A stretch of DNA of 64,000 nt from Brenneria bubanii (GCF_022378355.1 NZ_JAKMAJ010000001.1:372001-436000); one strand, 5' to 3'; positions 28,345 to 38,416 are shown, counted from the first letter of the stretch. Notes: generated from the sequence alone by a model not told the origin. Program-made: numbers and translations.

Positions 28345-29272
28345 GGCGAAGATCCATTACGTCGCGCAGGCCGTCGCCAAGCAGGTTGAAGGCCAGACTG
28401 GTGAAAAGGATGGCTAAACCGGGGATGGCGGCGATCCAGCCGTTATTGAGCATAAACTCGCGTCCTGACGCCAGCATGGCGCCCCACTCCGGGCTGGGCG
28501 CCTGCGCCCCCAAGCCGAGAAAACCGAGCCCGGCGGCGGTCAGAATGATGGCCGCCATATTCAACGTCACTCGCACCACCACCGACGGCAGGCACATGGG
28601 AATGACGTGGAACAGAATGATGTGCCGGGACGACGCGCCCTGTAAACGCACCGCCGCAATGTAATCCATTTTGCGGATCGACAGCGTTTCAGCCCGCGCC
28701 AGGCGAGCTATCGGCGGCCAGGATGACAGGGATATGGCGATAATCGCGTTCTCGATGCCCGGCCCGAGCGCGGCGACAAACGCCAGCGCCAGGATCAGGC
28801 TGGGAAACGCCAGAAAAATATCCACCAGCCGCATCAGCACCGTATCCACCCAGCCGCCGAGGTAGCCCGCCGTGGTGCCGATCACCAGACCGAGCGGCGT
28901 AATGATGATGGCGGTCAGCGCCGCGATATACAGCGTGATGCGCGCGCCGTACAGCAGCCGGCTATAAATATCCCGTCCCAACTCATCGGTGCCGAGCCAG
29001 TTTTCCAGACTCGGCGTTTGCAGGCGATTGCCCAGATCCTGCGTATAGATATCGTGGCTGGCCAGCCACGGCGCGAACAGCGCCGCGACAATGATGACCA
29101 ATAACACCATCAGACCAAACAACGCCGAGTGATTGGCGCAAAAGCGATGCCACTGGATCCACATTTGTTGCATACGCGCCTGAAACGGCGTGGTCGGCAC
29201 CGGCGCATTCAGCCAGTTGCGCAGTGAAGAACGCGACCGGACGGCGAAAGGTTTGTTGGTCAAATCGGTCAT
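28337..29272 (-). CDS. Dipeptide-type ABC importer permease (DppC-like)
   Basis: 311 residues. A cytoplasmic N-terminal tail of about 45 residues is followed by six membrane helices and the EAA-like loop (VRLQGASSRHIILFHVIP). N-terminal OppC-type segment with NRLQTPSLENWLGTDELGRD, typical for DppC. It overlaps dppB-like and dppD-like genes at both ends. Confidence 0.92.
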   Translation of the reverse strand: MTDLTNKPFAVRSRSSLRNWLNAPVPTTPFQARMQQMWIQWHRFCANHSALFGLMVLLVIIVAALFAPWLASHDIYTQDLGNRLQTPSLENWLGTDELGRDIYSRLLYGARITLYIAALTAIIITPLGLVIGTTAGYLGGWVDTVLMRLVDIFLAFPSLILALAFVAALGPGIENAIIAISLSSWPPIARLARAETLSIRKMDYIAAVRLQGASSRHIILFHVIPMCLPSVVVRVTLNMAAIILTAAGLGFLGLGAQAPSPEWGAMLASGREFMLNNGWIAAIPGLAILFTSLAFNLLGDGLRDVMDLRHE

Positions 29273-30342
29273 TTGTCCTCCTGACGAGTTCGGGGATCAA
29301 ACAGGCGATACAGCAGATCGCAAATCAGATTAAGGATGACGAATATCGCGCCGGTCAGCAGCGCGCAGCCCACCACCGCATTCATATCGCCCGCCAGCAA
29401 GGCATTGGTCAGATAACGGCCGAAACCCGGCCAGGCGAAGACGGTTTCGGTCAGCACCGCGCCTTCCAGCAGCCAGGCCCAGGAGAGCGCGACCACGGTC
29501 AGCGTGGGAACGGCGATATTGCGCAGCGCGTGCACCCAAACGCAGCGCGCCCAGGACAAGCCTTTCACCCGCGCGGTGATGATGTACTCCTGAGAAAGCT
29601 GTTCGATCATAAAGCTGCGCGTCATACGGCTGATATAGGCCAGCGAACTCAGTCCGAGGATCGAGGCCGGCAGCACAATGTGGCTGAAAACATTGCTGAA
29701 CATCGCCCAGTTATTGGCCAGCGCGCTGTCTATCAGCCAGAACCCGGTGACCGGTTGCAGATCGAATTCATAAATAAAATCGATGCGCCCCGGCCCGCCG
29801 ATCCAGCCCAGCGAGGCGTAGAACAGCAGCAGCCCCATCAGACCGAGCCAGAAATGCGGCGTCGAGTAGCTCAGCAGACCGATAAAGCGGATCAGATGAT
29901 CAAACCAGGAATTTCGGTACATGGCGGACAGCACGCCGGCCGGGACGCCCAGTCCGGTGCCGACGATCGCCGCCAGGGTGGCCAGTTCCAGCGTGGCGGG
30001 AAATACGCGGGCAATATCCTGCGTCACCGGTTGGCTGGTGGTCAGGGCGATGCCGAAATCAAGATGCGCCAGTTGCCAGAGATAATCGGCGAACTGTTTC
30101 CACAGGGGCTGGTCAAGCCCCAGCTGGATATACATGGTGTTGTAGGCTTCCTGACTGGCGTTGTCGCCGATCACCGCCACCACCGGGTCGATCGGCAGCA
30201 GCCGGCCGATAAAGAAGGTCAAGGCCGCCAGCCCCAGCAGCGTACAGAAAATGGAAATCGCGCCTTTTATCAGCCGCATCAAGCGGCGATAGCGTAACGC
30301 CCATACCAGGTTCATCGGTTGTTGCGAGAATACCTGCGACAT
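29269..30342 (-). CDS. Dipeptide-type ABC importer permease (DppB-like)
   Basis: 357 residues with six membrane helices; the first is preceded by about 30 cytoplasmic residues, longer than usual for DppB. The EAA-like loop reads ARVKGLSWARCVWVHALRNI. A large periplasmic loop lies between helices 1 and 2. Its stop overlaps the DppC-like start by 4 bp, and it starts 14 bp after the binding-protein gene. Confidence 0.92.
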   Translation of the reverse strand: MSQVFSQQPMNLVWALRYRRLMRLIKGAISIFCTLLGLAALTFFIGRLLPIDPVVAVIGDNASQEAYNTMYIQLGLDQPLWKQFADYLWQLAHLDFGIALTTSQPVTQDIARVFPATLELATLAAIVGTGLGVPAGVLSAMYRNSWFDHLIRFIGLLSYSTPHFWLGLMGLLLFYASLGWIGGPGRIDFIYEFDLQPVTGFWLIDSALANNWAMFSNVFSHIVLPASILGLSSLAYISRMTRSFMIEQLSQEYIITARVKGLSWARCVWVHALRNIAVPTLTVVALSWAWLLEGAVLTETVFAWPGFGRYLTNALLAGDMNAVVGCALLTGAIFVILNLICDLLYRLFDPRTRQEDK

Positions 30343-30356
30343 TGACGCCCCTCCTG

Positions 30357-31952
30357 CTATTTACTTGCCGTGTTATACCAAACGCGAAAACCATTCCAGG
30401 TCCAGTTCTTCACCGCCGGACTGATACCCGCGGTGTTATACATCTGGAACATAATGGCCATCGGTCCTTTCTCCATCACTGCGCGCTGCAGCTCGGCATA
30501 TTTTTCAATGCGTCGGGCTTCATCCGCTTCCAGCAATGCGGCGCCGACCTGCTGATTCAGCGCCTCGTTATAAAACGCGGCCCGCCAGCTTGGGTATTGC
30601 GTAGCGCGCGCCTCCTTTCGGTTATCGGGGTTAAAGACCAGACGAGAGGCATTGCCGTGGGCATCCGGCACGGAGGTCTGCCACGCCATCATGGCGCTGG
30701 AAAATTCACGTCCGCGCGCCCGGCTAAACAACTGCGCATTCGCCATGCGTTCCAGCTTCAGCGTGACGCCGATTTTGGCGGCGTTCTGCTGAATGCTTTG
30801 AGCGATAGGCGCGGAGTGAGGCAAGGTGCCGAAAATCACGCTGGAGGCGAATCCGTTGGGATAACCGGCCTCGGTCAGCAGCCGTTTGGCCTTGTCCAGA
30901 TCCAGTTTGAAAGGCTGCCCCTGTTTTTCATCCAGCGCGCCAAAGGCGCCGATCTGGACAAAGCTGGCGCGAGGCACGCCAAGATAGGGCATCACGTTTT
31001 TCGCCAGGCCGTCATAGTCGATCAGATAGCGCATCGCCAGACGAACCTTCTCGTTTTTGAAGATCGGATCTTCACTATTAAAGGTCCAGAAAAAAAGCTG
31101 CGGCTTGAGCACCTTTTCCACTCTCACCTTACCGCTTTCGTCGAGCGTTTTCAGATCGTCGGCGGAGAGATCGCGCGCCACATCCACGTCGCCTTGGGTC
31201 AGCAATAATCGCTGGGTGCCCGTTTCCGCCACGTGGCGAATCAATACGCGTTTCAGCGCCGGCGGCGTCGACCAGTAGTGCTCCGTCGCCTGCAACACCA
31301 CGCCTTCCCCAGCATTCCAGCGCACCAGTTGATAGGGGCCGACGCAGGCGGTACGGGTGGCGAGATATTTATGGCCGAAGTCGCCGTTGACCGCTTCTTT
31401 TTCCAGCAATTTGCGGTTCTGCAACGTGGAAACCACGTTCGCCGCAATAGCCTGCAAGACCAGATTGGTGGGGTAAGGCCTATCCAGCTTGATGATCAGC
31501 GTTTTATCGTCCGGCGCGATGATGGTCCGGTCGACGTTTTCCTTGTTAAAGCCGTAATCGGTAATAGCGGCGGCATTACCGTATCCCAGCTTCACCACGC
31601 GCTGCATCGACCAGGCGAGATCGCCTGCCGTGGCGGGCGACCCGTCGGGGAATTTCAGATTATCCTGCAAATGAAAGGTGATTTGCTGGCGATCAGGCGC
31701 AACATCCCAGCTTTTCGCCAGATTGGGCGCTACCTTTTTTTCGTCTTCGGCGTCAAATTTAACCAGCGAATCACAGGTATTCAGCACAATTTCATTGGTG
31801 ACCACTTCACCAATCTGCGCCGGATCCCAGGTACTGATAGCGTCAATATTCCAGGCCATCACCAACGAGTCGGGCGGCGTAGCGGCATGGCCGGCCGCGC
31901 TGATAAAACCGGAAAACACCAATCCTGCGGTAATCCTGTTGAGTTTGATCAT
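30357..31952 (-). CDS. Dipeptide-type ABC importer, periplasmic binding protein (SBP family 5)
   Basis: 531 residues. A signal peptide (ITAGLVFSGFISAAGHA, cleavage near GHA/ATP) precedes a family 5 solute-binding fold (TCDSLVKFDAEDEKKVAPNLAKSWDV). This family carries peptides, opines, nickel and other amides. Next to two AbgA/AbgB-like hydrolases, an N-acyl amino acid such as p-aminobenzoyl-glutamate or an indole-acetyl amino acid is a reasonable guess for the cargo. GGAG lies about seven bases before the ATG. Confidence 0.88.
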   Translation of the reverse strand: MIKLNRITAGLVFSGFISAAGHAATPPDSLVMAWNIDAISTWDPAQIGEVVTNEIVLNTCDSLVKFDAEDEKKVAPNLAKSWDVAPDRQQITFHLQDNLKFPDGSPATAGDLAWSMQRVVKLGYGNAAAITDYGFNKENVDRTIIAPDDKTLIIKLDRPYPTNLVLQAIAANVVSTLQNRKLLEKEAVNGDFGHKYLATRTACVGPYQLVRWNAGEGVVLQATEHYWSTPPALKRVLIRHVAETGTQRLLLTQGDVDVARDLSADDLKTLDESGKVRVEKVLKPQLFFWTFNSEDPIFKNEKVRLAMRYLIDYDGLAKNVMPYLGVPRASFVQIGAFGALDEKQGQPFKLDLDKAKRLLTEAGYPNGFASSVIFGTLPHSAPIAQSIQQNAAKIGVTLKLERMANAQLFSRARGREFSSAMMAWQTSVPDAHGNASRLVFNPDNRKEARATQYPSWRAAFYNEALNQQVGAALLEADEARRIEKYAELQRAVMEKGPMAIMFQMYNTAGISPAVKNWTWNGFRVWYNTASK

Positions 31953-31981
31953 TGAACGAGCTCCAGCGTATTGAAAGTGGA

Positions 31982-33409
31982 TTAAAGGTTTTCCGGACGC
32001 GGCTGAAGAGGCGGTTTGACCTCGGCCGGGATAGGACAGCGGTACGGCGTTTCCTGAGTCTGTTCGGCATGCGCTTTCTGTACCTGCGCCAGCAAGGCGC
32101 TATCCGTCAGCGCGTCAATCGCTGTGGCGGCCATGATTTTGGCGACATGCGCCAGCCCTTTGTGCGCGGCGGGCATTTTCCCTTGCGCGGTCAGCTGCCA
32201 TGAATGCCCCGGCGTACCGATAGCCATCGTCGGCACATGCGCCTGCACCGTCGGAATCACCCAGCTGACGTCGCCGACGTCGGTGGATCCGATCATGATT
32301 TCTCCGTGCACGTCCAGCGGAATGATGTAATCGCTGAGCGGTTTTAATTCGGCGGGCTTCATGCCGACGCGGCGATAATCGCTGGCGATCTCTTCCGGGC
32401 TCAGCGTAGACTGAATTTCAGCGGCGAAGGCCATATCGGCGTCATCGAAGGGTACCGGTCCCAATGCGTCAAAGTTGCGCTGCATCGCCGCTTCCAGCGG
32501 GCGGTTGCCCAGCAGATTGGCAACCGCGCTCATAATGCTGATATCCACCTGGGTATCCGTCATCATGGCGGCGCCGTTGGCCACGCGTTTTACCCGCTCG
32601 TTGAGATCAAACATGGTGTAGACATCGCGGGCGCGAATGGCATAGCGAACGGCGGCTTTAGCCTGCACCACGTTCGGCGCGATGCCGCCGGAATCCAACA
32701 TCGCGTAATGAATGCGGCAATCCTGCGGCACATGTTCGCGCAGGAACTGAACGCCGACGTTCATCAGTTCGACGGCATCCAGCGCGCTGCGGCCCAGATG
32801 GGGCGAAGCGGCGGCGTGCGAAGAGCGACCGGTAAAACGGAAATCCATGCGGGTATTGGCAAGGGAGCGCGGTTTCGCCACCTCATGATGCGGACTGGGA
32901 TGCCAGGTAATGGCGACATCGACGCCGTCAAAAGCGCCGGCGCGCACCATAAAGGATTTGGCGGCGCCCCCCTCTTCGGCTGGACAGCCATAATAACGCA
33001 CGCGGCCCGGCTGACCGGTCTGCTCCAGCCAGGTTTTTATCGCCGTGGCGGCCAGCATCGCCGCCGACCCCAGCAGGTTATGCCCGCAGCCATGTCCGTT
33101 GCCGTTGCCCGGCAGCGGCGAAGGTTTGGCGACGCCGGAGGCCTGACTAAGCCCCGGCAAGGCGTCATACTCGCCCAGAATGGCGATGATGGGACCGCCT
33201 TGCCCCGCTTCCCCCATCACCGCGGTCGGAATATCGGCCAGGTTTTCAGTCACGCGGAAACCTTGCTTTTTCAGCATGGCGGTATGCTCGGCCACGGAGC
33301 GATACTCGGTGTAGCAAATTTCCGGCATTCCCCAAACGCGATCGCTCAAATCACAAAATTCAGCCTTGTTTTCATCCACCAGTTTCCAGACTAACTCTTT
33401 ATTTTGCAT
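31982..33409 (-). CDS. AbgB-like M20 amidohydrolase subunit
   Basis: 475 residues of the M20 metallopeptidase family. Metal-binding GHGCGHNLLG (about 101-110), EEGG (about 148-151) and a central dimerisation domain (SSHAAASPHLGRSALDAVELM). The match to E. coli AbgB, a subunit of p-aminobenzoyl-glutamate hydrolase, is clear from end to end, including the tail YRCPIPAEVKPPLQP. Indole-acetyl-aspartate hydrolases belong to the same family, so the amide substrate is open. First gene of the ABC operon. Confidence 0.88.
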   Translation of the reverse strand: MQNKELVWKLVDENKAEFCDLSDRVWGMPEICYTEYRSVAEHTAMLKKQGFRVTENLADIPTAVMGEAGQGGPIIAILGEYDALPGLSQASGVAKPSPLPGNGNGHGCGHNLLGSAAMLAATAIKTWLEQTGQPGRVRYYGCPAEEGGAAKSFMVRAGAFDGVDVAITWHPSPHHEVAKPRSLANTRMDFRFTGRSSHAAASPHLGRSALDAVELMNVGVQFLREHVPQDCRIHYAMLDSGGIAPNVVQAKAAVRYAIRARDVYTMFDLNERVKRVANGAAMMTDTQVDISIMSAVANLLGNRPLEAAMQRNFDALGPVPFDDADMAFAAEIQSTLSPEEIASDYRRVGMKPAELKPLSDYIIPLDVHGEIMIGSTDVGDVSWVIPTVQAHVPTMAIGTPGHSWQLTAQGKMPAAHKGLAHVAKIMAATAIDALTDSALLAQVQKAHAEQTQETPYRCPIPAEVKPPLQPRPENL

Positions 33410-33727
33410 AACAATCCCCAGAATTTACCTTGGAGTGGGACGACAGGCGCATCAGGCCCCGGAGAAACTCAGAATGCGACAGAAACCAGCGGCAATACCA
33501 ATGAGCAATTCACACCACCTATTCCAAAAATTCATAGTTTGGCGAAAGCGCCGGCGAGCAAGGTTTATGTCGCGCCCTAGCACGCGCTCGCCACCGGGCA
33601 TCGCAATCACGGCGTGCCGTACGGCGAAAATACCGGCGAGGAAATAAGGGAATAAAAGAGAGACGGACAGCGCTGATGCGTGCGGCCCCAGGCTGCGACA
33701 GGACGAACGTCGGGAATGAGGCAGCGA
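33410..33727. promoter_or_regulatory. Gene-free region upstream of the AbgB-like operon
   Basis: 318 bp that should contain the promoter of the six-gene transport and hydrolase operon and the 3' end of the LysR transcript. A wide inverted repeat GGCGAGC/GCTCGCC (33553-33559 and 33586-33592) is the only structure noticed. Confidence 0.4.
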
Positions 33728-34648
33728 TTAGCCCACGGCGAGCTCGGGCAGCAGGGAAGCCGCCGCCAGTTGCCAGAACGCCTCGCCTTGCCGGTTGCGC
33801 AGCTCGGGCTGCCGGTATAAACGGATATCCAGCGGTAGATCCCAGTGGCTGTCGCCCGCGCGGATCAGCTCGCCGCCGGCAAGCTCCTCCCTCACCAGAC
33901 TCTCCGGCAACCAGGCGACCCCGGTGCCGGAAAGCGCCATGGCCTTGAGGTTTATCGACATGCTGTTTTCGTAAATCGTCTCCAGCGGCAGGGGCTTGGC
34001 CATCAGCATATGCGCCAGCGCATGGGCGAAGAACGAATGTTTGCCGTAACTCAACCAGGGAACCGCATCGCGGGAAAAACCGATGGGGTAGAGCGGGCGC
34101 CCCTGACTATCCGGACGGCAGACCGCAATGGCGCGTTCCGTCCCCAGCGCCAACATGGGGTAAGCGGAAAGCTGCTTGATTAACGATACCGAATCGTGCG
34201 CGTACGTCAGCAGGAAATCCGTTTCACCGCCGTGCAGCAAAGAAATATGTTCAACAAACGTCGGCTTTTGATCGCACAGGCGAATGTATCCCATGCGATG
34301 CTGGCGATTAAGCTGCTTGAACCATTCGGGGAAAAACGTCAGCGACAGGGTGTTCAACATGGCGAAACGCAGCACGGCGGTGCGTTTCTCATAGCGCTGA
34401 GCAATATTGCTGCGTAAATGCGCCATGGCGAATACGGTTTCGTTGGCGGTGGCGAGAAACGCCTGACCTTCGGGCGTTAAGGTCACGGGGTAGGTTTTGC
34501 GATCGAACAACGGTACGCCGAGCCATTCCTCCAACTGACGGATACGGCGACTCAACGCCGATTGGGTGATATGACGTTCGCTGGCCGCGCGCGTGAAACT
34601 ATAACAACGAGAAACACTTAGGAAATCTTCAAACCATTTCAATTCCAT
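33728..34648 (-). CDS. LysR-family regulator (AbgR-like position)
   Basis: 306 residues. N-terminal HTH (ELKWFEDFLSVSRCYSFTRA; HITQSALSRRIRQLEEWLG) and a periplasmic-binding-like effector domain. AGAGG lies six bases before the ATG at 34648; an earlier frame start at 34693 lacks support. It lies between the AbgA-like and AbgB-like genes on the same strand. In E. coli abgR is divergent from abgABT; here the layout differs, but control of the hydrolase/ABC genes is likely. Confidence 0.88.
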   Translation of the reverse strand: MELKWFEDFLSVSRCYSFTRAASERHITQSALSRRIRQLEEWLGVPLFDRKTYPVTLTPEGQAFLATANETVFAMAHLRSNIAQRYEKRTAVLRFAMLNTLSLTFFPEWFKQLNRQHRMGYIRLCDQKPTFVEHISLLHGGETDFLLTYAHDSVSLIKQLSAYPMLALGTERAIAVCRPDSQGRPLYPIGFSRDAVPWLSYGKHSFFAHALAHMLMAKPLPLETIYENSMSINLKAMALSGTGVAWLPESLVREELAGGELIRAGDSHWDLPLDIRLYRQPELRNRQGEAFWQLAAASLLPELAVG

Positions 34649-34881
34649 AGCAAGCAACCTCTGTCTGGACGAAAGGGAACAAAGCATTTTCAATGAGTGG
34701 TTAATTTACAAGCAAAAAACGAGCCACAATACAAACGTCCCAAGATCAGATTGTTACCGCCATCTTTCACCAGCACGGCGCTGCCGCCCGCGCAAAAAAA
34801 CGACGAAGATGCACGATAAAAGTGCGTCCTCGCAAAGGGGGCAGCCTACATACACGATAGCAGCGGCGCCAACGGCCTGAA

Positions 34882-36153
34882 TCAGAGAGACGCCAGCGCC
34901 GCGAGACTGGCGCAAAACAGCCTGACGCCCTGCGACAACGCGGACTCATCGAAATCAAAATCGGCTTCATGGTGACCCGCCGCGCGGTCCGCGCCCAGAA
35001 CAAAATAGATCGCCTTGCCGCCGTTAGCCTGTACGCGTCTCGCCAACAGCGTGGCATCCTCGCTGCCGCCGAAACGCCCTTCACATAGCTTCATCCCGAG
35101 CTGTTGCCGGGCGATATCGCCGACCAGCGCGACCAGTTCGGCATCGTTGCGCAGATCGGTCGCCTCCCCCACCACCTGATGTTCAAAGCGCAGATTAAAG
35201 CTCCAGGCGATCCCTTCGGCAATCCGCTGCGCCCGTTCCAGCATATATTGATTTATTTGCTGATTTTCACCGCGGACCTCCAATTGCATCTCGGCAAAGG
35301 CTGAGATCACGTTGCGCCCTTCACCTGCGCGCAGCGTGCCGATATTAATCCGCGAAACGCCTTCGCCATGACGGGCAATACCCAACAGCTGGGTCACGCA
35401 GTGACAGGCGCCCGCCAGCGCATTCGCCCCCCCATGCGGCGCCACGCCGGCGTGAGCCGGCGCGCCGTAAAAGCGGAAATCCGCTTTCGTGGTACACAGA
35501 AAATCCTGCGGATCGGCGATGATTTCGTTACTGGCCGCCCCCATACCCAGATGAGCGGATAAAAAATAATCAGCATCATCAAGAATCCCGCCTTCGGCAA
35601 CCGGCCTCGCGCCCCTGACGCCTTCTTCCGCTGGCTGAAACACCAGCTTGAACTTTCCCCTGAGCCGATCGCGATGTCGCATCAGCCAATCGGCGACGCC
35701 AAGCCCCATAGCCATATGCCCGTCGTGCCCGCAGGCATGCATACAGCCCGGAAATTGTGAAACGAAGCCTTTCTGCCGGGGGAGATGAGATGGTTCCTGC
35801 GTTTCGTCAACCGCAACGCAATCGATGTCAAAACGTAAAGCGATCGTCGGGCCGGGCAGCCCGGTATCCAGTAGCGCGGCGCATCCCGTCAGTGCGTTCA
35901 TCTCCTCCAGCAGCGCGGGTGCGACGCCGTACTTACGAGCCCGCGCCAGTCCATCGGCCACCACCGACTCATCGCGTCCCAGCAAATGCCCGGGAGACAA
36001 AAAGGCGGCGCCCGGCAATACCTGATAGCCCAGGTCACGCAACGCGGCGATCAAGGTTGCGGAGGTGATGAATTCGGACCATCCCATTTCAGGCGTCTGA
36101 TGAAAAAGCCTGCGCCACTCAGACAGCTGAGACTGTAAATTATTTTCACTCAT
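34882..36153 (-). CDS. AbgA-like M20 amidohydrolase subunit
   Basis: 423 residues, M20 family. Metal site MHACGHDGH (about 131-139), QPAEEGVRGARP (about 166-177) and the catalytic GSEDAT near the C-terminus. It aligns with E. coli AbgA along its length. AbgA and AbgB form a heterodimer that cleaves p-aminobenzoyl-glutamate, so this protein and the AbgB-like one 1.5 kb downstream probably work together. The start at 36153 (MSENNLQ) is preferred; a frame start at 36216 adds residues unlike the family. Confidence 0.88.
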   Translation of the reverse strand: MSENNLQSQLSEWRRLFHQTPEMGWSEFITSATLIAALRDLGYQVLPGAAFLSPGHLLGRDESVVADGLARARKYGVAPALLEEMNALTGCAALLDTGLPGPTIALRFDIDCVAVDETQEPSHLPRQKGFVSQFPGCMHACGHDGHMAMGLGVADWLMRHRDRLRGKFKLVFQPAEEGVRGARPVAEGGILDDADYFLSAHLGMGAASNEIIADPQDFLCTTKADFRFYGAPAHAGVAPHGGANALAGACHCVTQLLGIARHGEGVSRINIGTLRAGEGRNVISAFAEMQLEVRGENQQINQYMLERAQRIAEGIAWSFNLRFEHQVVGEATDLRNDAELVALVGDIARQQLGMKLCEGRFGGSEDATLLARRVQANGGKAIYFVLGADRAAGHHEADFDFDESALSQGVRLFCASLAALASL

Positions 36154-36292
36154 GGGCTGAATCCCGTTGAAAAAGCATGCTAACCACGCGGGGTAGGTTC
36201 CCCGGCCGCAAACCAATGCGCACAGGGTAGCGCCGGATCGGGGTCACATGCCAAGACTGAATGAATAAATTCCGCCGGCGGTCGGGCTCCCA

Positions 36293-37957
36293 CTACGCCA
36301 GCGCGGCCTCAATCGTCGCATTCACCCGTTCGCGCAGGCGCAGCAGCGGTTCGGCCTGATGCGGATAGCGCTTAAAGGTAATATCCATGCCCAGCTCCTG
36401 CTCGATCAAGGCCAGCGTCGCTTCACGGCTGGTCAGGCTCTCCAGCAGCCGTAACGCCCGCAGGTCCTGCAATCCCTGCTGCAACACCTTCAGCCGCAGC
36501 GATTCCACCGGCGCCAAATCCTCGCCAGGATAAACCAGGAAGGGATCGCCGGACGGAAACGCATTGCCGCTGTCCGTCACCGCATAAGGATTCAACCTGG
36601 CCCGCGAATGGGCGCTGTTGTAAAAGTTGTAGCCCCAATGCAGAAAACCGCTGATGTTATAACGATAGAGCTGCACGCCGAGAATACGGTTACGCGCCGA
36701 AGGCTGGGCGAAGAAGCGGTTCGCCACCTCGGTCCGCTGCACGCAGCAGTAGTAGGCCCACAAATGAGGCACCTGATTGTCGAGGAACGGCGCCAGATGA
36801 TTGGTGGCCACCACCGGCGTTTCCACCAGGCCACGCTGGTAAAACGCATAATCGGACAGCGCGTCGAAGGTATGAAACCCCTTCAGCAGCGGGCGCAGCG
36901 CGGCGCTGACGCGCTGGTAGACCTCAATATTTTCCAACGTCGGCTCATCGGAAAGATGAAACCATACCCGCTGCTGTAAACCGCGTTCGCGCCACCAGGC
37001 GGTCAACTCAGGCAACAGCGCCTGCAGAAACGCCTGATACTCCTCGCCCTGCGCATCGGTGTGCCAGCCAAACAGCGGTACGATTCGCCCATCGACTTCG
37101 GCGATAATCTTCGGCGCGTGAGCGGCGCCCCACTGGGTAAACAGGTGCGCGATTTCAAAATGCTCGATGCCCTCCTCCAGCGCCAGCTCAACCCACTGCG
37201 CCAATCGGCTGAAATCAAACTGATAGTCGCTCCCGCAACGCTTGACGCCAATCAGTTGAACGGTAGTGCGCTCCCCGCCGGGCGCGGTATCCAACGGCGG
37301 CGTAAAAATAGGCGTCAGCAACATATTGACGCCGTTGCCAACCGCGGTGCGGATAAAATTACGCACCGCCAGCCAATATTGCGAACTGAAGACCGCGATC
37401 CGATAATAATCCGCCAGACAATCAGTGTGCAGCCATTCGGTGTGCAGAAGGGTTTGCGCCGGCAATGACGCCGCGACCACATGCAGCGTCATTGCGCATG
37501 AGCCCAGCCGTTCGCCGGACGCCACATCAAACAAACTTAGCGTCAGCGAATAATCGCCGTCCGGCATCCCGTCCGGGGGCGGCGTCAACGTCAACCAAAG
37601 GCTGCCATAGTAGTTGCATGCGACAAAAAAGCGGTCGTCCGCCAATGGAATCAGCGGATCGGGAAATAAGCCGGGTTCGGTGGTGAGATAGTTTTCATCG
37701 ACTTCGGTATAACAGGGGAAATGACTGGGTACGGACTGCACCTGACGCACGCTGATATAAGGGGCTAAGGATCCTTCAAGCCGATAACGCAATTCACGAC
37801 GCGTTTCATTATCATTTTTATGCAGGCAATAAACGCCCTGCCATGAAAAACATTCATTACTCAAACAGCTAAAGCGGTTGTTTTGAGTAAACGATGGAAG
37901 GGTACGCCGGTGAAATATTTTTTCCAGACAATGGGTAAAAGAAAGAGACAGCCGCAT
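36293..37957 (-). CDS. GH123-family (DUF4091) glycosidase, probable beta-N-acetylgalactosaminidase
   Basis: 554 residues. An N-terminal beta-sandwich-like part (about 45-190) precedes a TIM-barrel-like domain (about 200-480) typical of the DUF4091 proteins now classed as glycoside hydrolase family 123. The adjacent Asp-Glu pair used by GH123 in substrate-assisted hydrolysis is seen as D337-E338 in FHLSDEP. No signal peptide or membrane segment is present, so it should act in the cytoplasm on an imported glycoside. It is divergent from an ABC sugar importer, ROK kinase, AgaS- and KbaY-like genes, which supports a GalNAc-containing substrate. GGAG lies 12 bases before the chosen ATG. Confidence 0.72.
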   Translation of the reverse strand: MRLSLSFTHCLEKIFHRRTLPSFTQNNRFSCLSNECFSWQGVYCLHKNDNETRRELRYRLEGSLAPYISVRQVQSVPSHFPCYTEVDENYLTTEPGLFPDPLIPLADDRFFVACNYYGSLWLTLTPPPDGMPDGDYSLTLSLFDVASGERLGSCAMTLHVVAASLPAQTLLHTEWLHTDCLADYYRIAVFSSQYWLAVRNFIRTAVGNGVNMLLTPIFTPPLDTAPGGERTTVQLIGVKRCGSDYQFDFSRLAQWVELALEEGIEHFEIAHLFTQWGAAHAPKIIAEVDGRIVPLFGWHTDAQGEEYQAFLQALLPELTAWWRERGLQQRVWFHLSDEPTLENIEVYQRVSAALRPLLKGFHTFDALSDYAFYQRGLVETPVVATNHLAPFLDNQVPHLWAYYCCVQRTEVANRFFAQPSARNRILGVQLYRYNISGFLHWGYNFYNSAHSRARLNPYAVTDSGNAFPSGDPFLVYPGEDLAPVESLRLKVLQQGLQDLRALRLLESLTSREATLALIEQELGMDITFKRYPHQAEPLLRLRERVNATIEAALA

Positions 37958-38416
37958 AAAGAACGCTCACTCCATAAATAACATCAACAGGATTAATTTA
38001 GGCTAACGTTTTTTATCCAACCAAACAACAAAAAGGAATAAAAATGAAAAAATAACCTCCTTAAATCCGCAAAATAATAATTTTTTCTTCTTATTTTTAT
38101 ACCGAAAATGAAAGGTAAAACCCCATGCACAAAAAAAACATTTTTAATCACCATTTCGGTGCAACAGCCGGATGCGTTTTTTTCACCATAAATGGCCAGC
38201 CACAACCTATGTTATGAGTGTAATTCACCATAAACAGGCAAAATAGCCAACAAAGCTGGCTTTCACTTTACACTTTCAAACTTTCGATGTTCGCAACAGT
38301 GAAAGATCAACGCCCCAATCTTGGGCGAAAGCCTATGTATTGACAGGGAAATACTTAGAGGATAGAAATATTTTCCATTACGAAAACTCTTATTTTCCGG
38401 GCACTATGGGGAAGCT
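37958..38416. promoter_or_regulatory. Divergent control region of the GH123/ABC sugar locus
   Basis: 459 bp, AT-rich, no plausible gene. It separates the GH123 gene from the importer operon and should hold both promoters. Repeated TTTC steps at about 38261, 38274 and 38282 followed by GAAAG at 38301 resemble operators of AgaR-type DeoR regulators. Confidence 0.6.
38281..38305. promoter_or_regulatory. Putative DeoR-family operator, copy A
   Basis: A 25-bp site starting CTTTCGAT, with internal TCGCAAC, ending GAAAG. A site of the same length, ends and core lies before the DeoR gene at 43748-43772. It sits 112 bp before the binding-protein start codon. Confidence 0.6.

Noticed and set aside
29224-30297. 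A 357-codon open frame on the plus strand
   Set aside because: Antisense shadow of the DppB-like permease gene, which has clear helices and operon overlaps. Composition is dominated by Arg, Gln and His.
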